From Desulfovibrio sp. (GTDB taxonomy: Bacteria; Desulfobacterota; Desulfovibrionia; Desulfovibrionales; Desulfovibrionaceae): a stretch of 7,696 nt of DNA. The notes under the pieces were generated by a model. It searched no databases. It was not told the DNA's origin and saw nothing but the letters and a program-made list of their open reading frames with translations. The DNA lies in NCBI GenBank assembly GCA_031270875.1, contig JAISXC010000045.1, positions 1 to 7,696 on the forward strand, given 5' to 3'. A program made the translations under genes and the position numbers. Below are positions 1 through 4,073 of this stretch, in pieces. The stretch's first letter is position 1; every line of letters begins with the position of its first letter.

Positions 1-89
1 TCCACGATTTCCGCGACAGCCTTGTCCAGTATGCGGTAATCGTAAGCCCTGAGCTTGATGCGAATGCGATCGCTGCTTACTGTCGTCAT
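1..89 (-). CDS. rpsJ: 30S ribosomal protein S10, N-terminal part (3' end off the left edge)
   Basis: The minus strand from the ATG at 89-87 gives 29 complete codons beginning MTTVSSDRIRIKL, followed by RAYDYRILDKAVAEIV. This is the conserved N-terminus of ribosomal protein S10; the RIRIKL(R/K)AYD and LD-A--EIV patterns are diagnostic, and the MTTVSSD extension is the form I know from Desulfovibrio. S10 is a small-subunit protein of about 100 residues that also works in transcription antitermination with NusB, and it normally heads the S10-spc-alpha operon. GGAG lies 8 bases before the ATG. The rest of the gene and the operon lie beyond position 1. What is odd is the upstream side: instead of fusA or another translation gene within a few hundred bases, there is a long gene-free stretch and then an unrelated FAH-family gene. 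Confidence 0.95.
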   Translation of the reverse strand, partial: MTTVSSDRIRIKLRAYDYRILDKAVAEIV

Positions 90-277
90 TATGCCCACTC
101 CATTTGCAAAACATACCGCACGGCACGCGGGATCAAAACAACACGGCCTGCACGAAGCAGAATCGGCGCATGCAGCGCGCGTCACGCCTGATGATCTCAG
201 GAAAATGGAGGATGAGGGACGCCGGAGCGTGCCAACGCCATCCGCGTGACGTTCCCCGACGTGCATCCGACACCATC

Positions 278-296
278 CCGCAACAGGACGTTGCGG
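278..296 (-). repeat. Perfect 7-bp stem-loop in the rpsJ upstream region
   Basis: CCGCAAC at 278-284 and GTTGCGG at 290-296 are exact reverse complements around a 5-base loop. There is no T-run on either side, so it is not a simple intrinsic terminator. If the rpsJ transcript begins far upstream, it lies in the 5' leader, about 190 bases before the start codon. Confidence 0.4.
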
Positions 297-437
297 CCGG
301 GCGGTTCCGCAGGGTTACCAAACGGGGATCCTCTCCCCTACCTTACAGCCCCGGGCCGCGCCGCATGAGCACGGAATCCGATGCATGGGCTGGAACGGCT
401 CGACATTGTCCGGCATTTGGCGACGCCTGCACATGTC

Positions 438-461
438 AAAACCCGCCGCGGAAACAGCGGG
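438..461 (-). terminator. Terminator-like hairpin with short U-tract, minus strand
   Basis: On the minus strand, CCCGCTG and CGGCGGG form a 7-bp stem (one G-T wobble) around a 6-base loop and are followed at once by TTTT (441-438). On the plus strand the hairpin has no T-run after it, so it is oriented for transcripts heading towards rpsJ. It could end the FAH-gene mRNA, end a short RNA started near 590, or act as an attenuator in the rpsJ leader. The U-tract is short, so efficiency may be partial. Confidence 0.45.
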
Positions 462-481
462 ACAAGTAATCCTTGCCGCCG

Positions 482-539
482 CGGGGCACAAGCAGGACGG
501 ATTCGGTCCGCCCTTCCCTGCCGTTCAGGGATTGCCCCG
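482..539 (-). ncRNA. Candidate structured RNA element (three-way junction)
   Basis: The arms CGGGGCA (482-488) and TGCCCCG (533-539) pair perfectly over 7 bp and enclose two further hairpins. One is TCCCTG-N5-CAGGGA (515-531, a perfect 6 bp). The other is GGAC-N7-GTCC (495-509), with an alternative CGGA-N5-TCCG (498-510). Together they make a compact three-way junction of 58 nt, 20 bases before the terminator-like hairpin in the rpsJ reading direction. That order, sensor-like fold then terminator, is typical of cis-acting leaders. I do not recognise a known riboswitch or r-protein leader. The strand is chosen from the context, because stems alone do not give it. Confidence 0.35.
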
Positions 540-587
540 TGATTCCGATACAGTTTTTGGAATAAAGCCGCGTTTCACAGAGGCGAA

Positions 588-601
588 GGTTTAGCTAAAC
601 C
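588..601. repeat. Perfect 14-bp palindrome, possible operator
   Basis: GGTTTAGCTAAACC is an uninterrupted palindrome. It covers the place where the -10 box of the minus-strand promoter candidate (TTGACG at 620-615) would sit. A dimeric repressor or activator site is possible. The match to a -10 consensus inside it is poor. Confidence 0.35.
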
Positions 602-620
602 AAAACGCGTGCGACGTCAA
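592..620 (-). promoter_or_regulatory. Weak candidate promoter towards rpsJ
   Basis: On the minus strand TTGACG (620-615) is a good -35 box with A/T tracts directly upstream (up to 654) that resemble an UP element, as expected for a strongly expressed ribosomal operon. The hexamer 17 bases downstream, TAGCTA (597-592), is a poor -10. If it is real, the rpsJ leader would be about 500 nt. A second, also weak, possibility nearer the gene is TATGTT about 20 bases before the S10 start. Confidence 0.3.
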
Positions 621-623
621 GAA

Positions 624-654
624 TTTTCAGGAAAAATTTCTGAAAAATTTTTCC
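624..654. repeat. AT-rich overlapping inverted repeats just after the FAH-family gene
   Basis: Two inverted repeats share bases: GGAAAAATTT (630-639) with AAATTTTTCC (645-654), 10 bp and loop 5; and TTTTCAG (624-630) with CTGAAAA (640-646), 7 bp and loop 9. They cannot form together. They begin 11 bases beyond the stop of the FAH-family gene and lie just upstream of the TTGACG box. They may serve as a weak terminator, as an UP element, or as both. Confidence 0.4.
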
Positions 655-664
655 GTTTCCACGC

Positions 665-1552
665 TCAAACTGCAGGCCGCCCGCTGGCTTTGAGATCGAT
701 GACCGGGTTGCGCAAGGCGGCGAAGCCGTCAATGCGGCATTCGACAACATCGCCGTGGTTGATGTGGACGGCTCTGGGTGTTCCAGTAGAGATAACGTCT
801 CCCGGGTAGGTCGTCGCGATTTTGGTGTGGTAGGAAACCAGAAAGTCAGGGGGGAAGGTCATGTTGGAGACAACATTCTTGGCGTACACTTCTCCGTTGA
901 TGACCGTGGAAACATTCAGCCGCATAATGTCTTCCACCTCATCCGGCGTCACGAGTTCCGGCCCGAAGGAGAAAAATGTGTCGAAATTTTTGACCTGGGT
1001 CAGATAGCGGGGGTTGAGCCGGAGGATATCCTCCGCAGTCATATCAATAATGGCAGTGAATCCCGCAACAACGCCAAGCCAGTCCTTTTGTTCGACATTT
1101 TTACATTCTTTGCCGAAGATGACGCCGAGTTCGGATTCCGCGGTCGTCTTTTCCGACTGCACGGGAATCCGGATGACTTCGCCATGGCCGATGATCGTGT
1201 TGTCCCATTTGGGAAAGCTCGCCGGACGATCCCTGGGCGCTTTTTCGGCGAGATCGCCCGCGTGATCCACATAGTTGAGGCCAATCCCCCAGATTTTGTG
1301 AGGATGCCTGAACAGAGGCGCGTGGGTGACCTGGTCTGCGGGAAGCGCCGGAAGCGTCGCCAGGGCTTTTTTTCCCCCTGCGTCGTACCATTTTTTCAGG
1401 TCATCCAGCCCCGCGGTCTGGATGAGCTCGAACATTTCCGTGGGCCACCATCTGCCGAATTTCTCATTTATCCGGCGGACGGGGATCAGGCCTCCGCTGG
1501 TTACCACGCACGCGGCATCCTGGCCGTGCAGGCGGATTGAGGAAAGCCTCAT
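665..1552 (-). CDS. Fumarylacetoacetate hydrolase (FAH)-family enzyme
   Basis: The 295-residue protein belongs to the FAH superfamily (metal-dependent hydrolases, hydratases, decarboxylases and sugar-acid dehydratases acting on 2-oxoacids). A short N-terminal part (about 1-80) is followed by the catalytic domain from about 86 to the end: IWGIGLNYVDHAGD at 88-100, the metal-ligand pattern E139-x-E141 with D170 in GFTAIIDMTAED, K188 in KNFDTF, and GDVISTGTP at 251-259. All three acidic ligands are present, so it should be active. The ATG at 1552 is chosen because GAGAGG lies 6 bases before it and the homologous region starts there; the frame could be extended by 23 residues to 1621, but that part lacks an SD and would overlap the predicted promoters. 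The substrate is unknown. It diverges from galactarate dehydratase, so a keto-deoxy sugar acid is a reasonable guess; C-C hydrolysis, dehydration or decarboxylation of another 2-oxoacid remain open. Confidence 0.88.
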   Translation of the reverse strand: MRLSSIRLHGQDAACVVTSGGLIPVRRINEKFGRWWPTEMFELIQTAGLDDLKKWYDAGGKKALATLPALPADQVTHAPLFRHPHKIWGIGLNYVDHAGDLAEKAPRDRPASFPKWDNTIIGHGEVIRIPVQSEKTTAESELGVIFGKECKNVEQKDWLGVVAGFTAIIDMTAEDILRLNPRYLTQVKNFDTFFSFGPELVTPDEVEDIMRLNVSTVINGEVYAKNVVSNMTFPPDFLVSYHTKIATTYPGDVISTGTPRAVHINHGDVVECRIDGFAALRNPVIDLKASGRPAV

Positions 1553-1585
1553 ACTTGACCTCTCTTTGGATGTTGGTTGAGGGAT

Positions 1586-1635
1586 GGGACAGGCGTGGGG
1601 GGTTTTCCTATACAACGGCACGGTTATGAAGTAAA
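1586..1635. promoter_or_regulatory. Overlapping divergent promoters for garD (+) and the FAH-family gene (-)
   Basis: Plus strand: GGGACA (1586-1591), a 17-base spacer, then TATACA (1609-1614), each 4 of 6 to consensus, pointing to garD. Minus strand: TTTACT (1635-1630), a 17-base spacer, then TATAGG (1612-1607), also 4 of 6 each, pointing to the FAH-family gene. The two -10 boxes share bases 1609-1612, so polymerase could occupy only one promoter at a time. Predicted by eye; spacing is ideal for both, which raises confidence. Confidence 0.45.
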
Positions 1636-1648
1636 ATCATTTTTGGGG

Positions 1649-1667
1649 CATGAACCGAATATTCATG
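1649..1667. repeat. Inverted repeat CATGAA-N7-TTCATG before garD, possible operator
   Basis: CATGAA (1649-1654) and TTCATG (1662-1667) are exact reverse complements around a 7-base centre. The site lies roughly 30 to 45 bases downstream of the predicted garD start point, where a bound repressor would block transcription, and just before the SD. It contains both upstream ATG codons (1650, 1665), which supports reading them as operator rather than start codons. Confidence 0.35.
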
Positions 1668-1670
1668 GGT

Positions 1671-1675
1671 GAGGT
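1671..1675 (+). promoter_or_regulatory. SD site that decides the garD start
   Basis: GAGGT lies 4 bases before the ATG at 1680. The two earlier in-frame ATGs have none: at 1650 a G-run abuts the codon, and at 1665 nothing resembles an SD. Confidence 0.55.
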
Positions 1676-1679
1676 AGGC

Positions 1680-3230
1680 ATGGAAACGGACGGAACACCC
1701 TTGTGCATCAGACTTAATGCCCTGGATAATGTGGCGATTGTCGCCAATGACGGCGGATTGCCCGCCGGAACGGCCCTTCCGGGCGGCGTGGTGCTGCGCG
1801 AGCATATTCCCCAGGCCCATAAAGCCGCGCTCAGCGCCATCAGGGAGGGGGAGGCGGTCATCCGCTACGGCGTGCCCATAGGTTTTGCCCTCAAGGATAT
1901 TCCCGGCGGCGGCTGGGTCACTGAAGACCTGTTGCGGATGCCTCCCCTTCCGGTTCTGGAGGATATCCCCCTGGCGGAATACGCTCCGCCCCCTCCGCCG
2001 CCTTTGGAGGGATATTCCTTTGCCGGGTACAGAAACCCGGACGGCACGGCAGGTACCCGCAACATCCTGGCCATCGGCACCACGGTGCAGTGCGCGGCCG
2101 GAGTGGTAGAGCAGGCCGTGGCCCGCATCCGGGCGGAGTTGCTTCCCAGATATCCCCATGTGGACGACGTGGCGCCCATTCAGCATGTCTATGGTTGCGG
2201 AGTGGCCATTGAGGCGGCCGAAGCGACGATCCCCATCAGGACGCTCACGAATATCCTGAAAAATCCCAATTTCGGCGGAATGCCCATGATCGTGGGGCTG
2301 GGCTGCGAGAAGCTCACTCCGGAGCGGCTTCTGCCCACGGGCTCCATGCCCCTTCAGGATGACGGTCCGTATGTGATCTGTTTGCAGGATGCGGGTGGCA
2401 ACGGCTATGACGACATGATCGGAGCCATCATGTATATGGCCGAGAAGAAGCTCAGGACGCTGGACCGGCGGCGCAGGGAAGAATGCCCGGCTTCGCTTTT
2501 GCGCGTGGGATTGCAGTGCGGGGGGAGCGACGCCTTTTCCGGCGTCACTGCCAATCCGGCTGTGGGATATGCTGCGGATCTCGTCGTGCGGGCCGGAGGA
2601 ACAGTGTTTTTTTCTGAAGTCACCGAGGTGCGCGACGGCATAGCCCAACTGGTGCGGCGGGCCGCCACCAGGGAGACCGGCGAGGCGCTGAAACGTGAAA
2701 TGGCCTGGTATGACGCATATCTCGCCAGAAGCGGCGTTGACAGGAGCGCCAACACCTCACCGGGGAACAAGAAAGGCGGTCTCAACAACATCACGGAAAA
2801 GACCATGGGCTCCATTGTAAAATCCGGTTCCTTCCCCATCAGAGGAGTATTCCGGCCGGGCGAACGCATCCCTCCCGAAGCGCGCGGTCTGTATTTCGTG
2901 GCTACCCCGGCGTCGGACTTCGTTTGCGGCACACTCCAGATGGCGGCGGGCATGAACATGCATGTGTTTACCACAGGGCGGGGTTCTCCTTACGGTTTGC
3001 GCGAGATTCCCGTTGTCAAAGTGGTGAGCAGATCGGAACTGGCCGGCCGCTGGCGCGACCTTGTGGACATGGATGCCGGTCGCATCGTCACGGGCGGGTC
3101 GACTATTGAGAAAAGCGGCTGGGAGTTGTTCCGAATCATTCTTGAAGCGGCAAGCGGCAAGAAAACGCGGGCGGAGGCGCTGGGGCTTCACAACAGCCTC
3201 GCTCTTTTCAACCCGGGCCCCGTCAGCTGA
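1680..3230 (+). CDS. garD: Galactarate dehydratase
   Basis: The enzyme converts galactarate (mucate) to 5-dehydro-4-deoxy-D-glucarate plus water, the entry step of galactarate use. With the start at 1680 it has 516 residues, against about 523 for E. coli GarD, which it resembles from end to end as I remember that sequence. An N-terminal SAF-type domain (about 1-75, with DNVAI at 16-20 and HIPQAHK at 42-48) is joined by a proline run (103-108) to the UxaA-type catalytic domain: GYRNPDGTAGTRN at 116-128, YGCGVAI at 171-177, NFGG at 197-200, GLGCEKL at 206-212, QCGGSDAFSGVTANPAVGYA at 279-298, SPGNKKGG at 360-367, and ATPASDFVCGT at 408-418. The conserved Cys and His positions appear intact. HIPQAHK has Ala where E. 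coli has Gly. Starts at 1650 and 1665 would add 10 or 5 residues but lack an SD. It diverges from the FAH-family gene; no GarL aldolase, GarR or GarK is present, so the pathway is finished elsewhere or differently. Confidence 0.93.
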   Translation: METDGTPLCIRLNALDNVAIVANDGGLPAGTALPGGVVLREHIPQAHKAALSAIREGEAVIRYGVPIGFALKDIPGGGWVTEDLLRMPPLPVLEDIPLAEYAPPPPPPLEGYSFAGYRNPDGTAGTRNILAIGTTVQCAAGVVEQAVARIRAELLPRYPHVDDVAPIQHVYGCGVAIEAAEATIPIRTLTNILKNPNFGGMPMIVGLGCEKLTPERLLPTGSMPLQDDGPYVICLQDAGGNGYDDMIGAIMYMAEKKLRTLDRRRREECPASLLRVGLQCGGSDAFSGVTANPAVGYAADLVVRAGGTVFFSEVTEVRDGIAQLVRRAATRETGEALKREMAWYDAYLARSGVDRSANTSPGNKKGGLNNITEKTMGSIVKSGSFPIRGVFRPGERIPPEARGLYFVATPASDFVCGTLQMAAGMNMHVFTTGRGSPYGLREIPVVKVVSRSELAGRWRDLVDMDAGRIVTGGSTIEKSGWELFRIILEAASGKKTRAEALGLHNSLALFNPGPVS

Positions 3231-3308
3231 ACGGCAACAACGCCGCTACGCCTGCCGCCCCGGCTCAAATAATCCTCAAAATCCAATACGCGCCCATCAG
3301 CGCGGAAT

Positions 3309-3338
3309 CGCGGTTTCGCCGCGTAAAAATGATTTTTT
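3309..3338 (+). terminator. Weak candidate terminator after garD
   Basis: CGCGG (3309-3313) and CCGCG (3319-3323) form a GC stem around a 5-base loop, with a T6 run at 3333-3338. The gap of 9 bases between stem and T-run is longer than in a classic intrinsic terminator; TAAAAA-TGA-TTTTTTA in the same place could add a second weak stem. It lies between the convergent ends of garD and the XRE gene. Confidence 0.35.
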
Positions 3339-3352
3339 AACAGCCCTGGTGA

Positions 3353-3622
3353 CTATATTGTCCTGTTTTTGTTGACATTGTAAATATTGGCTTCCCGCAG
3401 CATTTCGTCGACAAGTTGCCCGGGGCTTACCCCCAACGCTTCCGCGAGCAGAACCAGCATGTCCAGATTGGGAACGCTGCGCCCTCCCTCAAGAGCGGAA
3501 ACAAATCCCTTACTTACGCCAATACTGTCGGCCAATGCCTGCTGAGAAAGGCGAGCCTTGTTTCTGTAGCGTTTGATTATGCCCGGCATGAAGCGGCGAG
3601 AAATTTTTTCTTCATCGTCCAT
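3353..3622 (-). CDS. XRE/Cro-CI family transcriptional regulator, small
   Basis: This 89-residue protein is almost only a DNA-binding domain. Residues 14-72 form a Cro/CI-type helix-turn-helix unit: the HTH core is SQQALADSIGVSKGFVSALEG at 26-46 (LSQQALA for helix 2, SKGFVSALE for helix 3), followed by PNLDMLVLLAEALGVSPGQL at 51-70. There is no ligand-binding or dimerisation domain beyond a short tail, and no membrane segment. The ATG at 3622 follows AAAGGA by about 4 bases; the frame stays open for 70 residues further up (to 3832), but that part is not protein-like and has no SD. It is transcribed away from the glcD operon and towards garD. A perfect inverted repeat lies 32 bases upstream, so autoregulation and control of the divergent operon are likely by inference. 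It could instead be a solitary antitoxin-type XRE protein, but no toxin gene is next to it. Confidence 0.85.
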   Translation of the reverse strand: MDDEEKISRRFMPGIIKRYRNKARLSQQALADSIGVSKGFVSALEGGRSVPNLDMLVLLAEALGVSPGQLVDEMLREANIYNVNKNRTI

Positions 3623-3653
3623 TTTTCCTTTGTAACGCTTGATTTTTTGCGGT

Positions 3654-3673
3654 CGAGTAGTTATTGCTACTCG
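3654..3673. promoter_or_regulatory. Probable operator, CGAGTAG-N6-CTACTCG
   Basis: Two exact 7-base arms (3654-3660 and 3667-3673) are separated by TTATTG. The site is 32 bases upstream of the XRE start codon, in the divergent control region, which is where small XRE repressors usually bind. No second full copy was found in the window; GAGTA recurs at 3869-3873 on the edge of the glcD -10 box, possibly by chance. Confidence 0.5.
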
Positions 3674-3749
3674 TGAGACGGCTGTATGACGTACGGCCGT
3701 TCTGCCAAAACCGGCGCCTGAGCGGCTTGGAAAAAGAAAGGGAGCGTCG

Positions 3750-3893
3750 ATGAACCTGAAAAACCAGTCGAACTCACAACAGGTAGCAAGTTTTGCCCAA
3801 AGTTCTGAAGAGGGGAGGCTGCGACCACACAATCCGGCATCAATTCTGATTGACTTTTCTCGCGTGTTGAGTATATTTTGCGCAGCTCATTGA
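3750..3893 (+). CDS. Possible 47-residue small protein or leader peptide
   Basis: The frame starts with ATG at 3750, preceded by GGGAG at a spacing of about 6, and ends with TGA at 3891-3893. The peptide begins MNLKNQSNSQQVASFAQ, is polar in its first 30 residues and ends with a more hydrophobic stretch (ILIDFSRVLSIFCAA, 32-46). I recognise no family. It is divergent from the XRE gene and upstream of glcD, and the strong glcD promoter lies inside its 3' part, so it would need its own promoter further up (TTGATT at 3639-3644 with TATTGC at 3662-3667 is weak and overlaps the inverted repeat). The good SD is the main support; chance is a serious alternative. Confidence 0.28.
   Translation: MNLKNQSNSQQVASFAQSSEEGRLRPHNPASILIDFSRVLSIFCAAH
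3850..3877 (+). promoter_or_regulatory. Sigma70-type promoter of the glcD operon
   Basis: TTGACT (3850-3855), a 16-base spacer, and TATATT (3872-3877) each match 5 of 6 consensus bases. Predicted start point near 3884, giving a leader of about 190 nt before glcD. This is the best promoter match in the window. Confidence 0.65.
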
Positions 3894-3898
3894 CGTCT

Positions 3899-4034
3899 GC
3901 GCTGCTTCAGCGCCTCAGTTGCCTCATGTCTCGTCTGTCCGCGCCCTTTGGTGCCCGCGCTGCAGCCGGGTGGCTTCCTGCGGAGAAAACATTGCCCAAG
4001 GCAATGTGTGCGTATGGTCCGGTTTTCGTATGGT
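3899..4034 (+). promoter_or_regulatory. Structured leader of the glcD operon: two hairpins and a direct repeat
   Basis: Within the predicted untranslated leader are GCGCTG-CTT-CAGCGC (3899-3913), ACATTGCC-CAA-GGCAATGT (3989-4007, a perfect 8 bp) and the 8-base direct repeat CGTATGGT at 4011-4018 and 4027-4034, 16 bases apart. None is followed by a T-run, so these are not plain terminators. The palindrome and the direct repeat could be protein-binding sites (for a LysR- or GntR-like factor, or for the XRE protein), or RNA structure that affects translation. No known riboswitch is recognised. Confidence 0.4.
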
Positions 4035-4062
4035 TTGTTCGTTTTCAACCCACATAAACTCC

Positions 4063-4070
4063 GAGGAGGT
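4063..4070 (+). promoter_or_regulatory. Strong SD site that sets the glcD start
   Basis: GAGGAGGT is nearly fully complementary to the 16S rRNA 3' end and lies 3 bases before the ATG at 4074. It decides against the upstream in-frame start at 3948. Confidence 0.8.
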
Positions 4071-4073
4071 TTC

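Larger units (their letters stand above)
90..664. other. Long gene-free stretch upstream of rpsJ, probable leader/control region
   Basis: About 575 bases lie between the S10 start and the stop of the FAH-family gene. Open frames here (for example 104-469, 385-594 and, on the minus strand, 133-321) have no good SD, no recognisable protein pattern and skewed low-complexity composition, so I do not call genes. Read on the minus strand, towards rpsJ, the region holds an AT-rich double inverted repeat, a possible promoter, a branched RNA fold, a terminator-like hairpin and further stem-loops, such as CCTGA-N5-TCAGG at 187-201. No tRNA was found: the GGAC-N7-GTCC arm at 495-509 lacks a T-loop signature and there is no anticodon arm. 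A long structured leader fits the known self-regulation of S10 operons in other bacteria, but no known leader family is recognised. Confidence 0.5.

Noticed and set aside
434..439. Perfect TTGACA on the minus strand as the rpsJ -35 box
   Set aside because: No acceptable -10 hexamer lies 15 to 18 bases downstream; the nearest fair match is 24 bases away.
482..539. A tRNA gene in the folded region upstream of rpsJ
   Set aside because: The 7-bp closing stem and the side arm recall a cloverleaf, but there is no T-loop consensus, no anticodon arm, and the length is too short.
104..594. Open frames upstream of rpsJ (104-469, 385-594; minus 133-321)
   Set aside because: No SD, no family resemblance, biased composition, and one needs a TTG start; better explained as non-coding leader or intergenic DNA.
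755..1540. 261-codon plus-strand open frame opposite the FAH-family gene
   Set aside because: It mirrors the FAH coding frame; the minus strand has the SD, the metal-ligand motifs and the correct length.
1608..2648. 346-codon open frame on the minus strand over garD
   Set aside because: Antisense to the clear GarD N-terminal and catalytic regions; no SD and no protein family pattern.
3623..3832. 70-residue N-terminal extension of the XRE regulator
   Set aside because: The extension has no SD and no domain, and it would cover the inverted repeat and the divergent control region; the ATG at 3622 has an SD and gives a normal small XRE protein.
3895..4073. Sigma54 promoter before glcD, as might be expected for a lactate operon
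   Set aside because: No GG-N10-GC pair with the TGGC/TTGC context was found; the sigma70-type site at 3850-3877 is far better.
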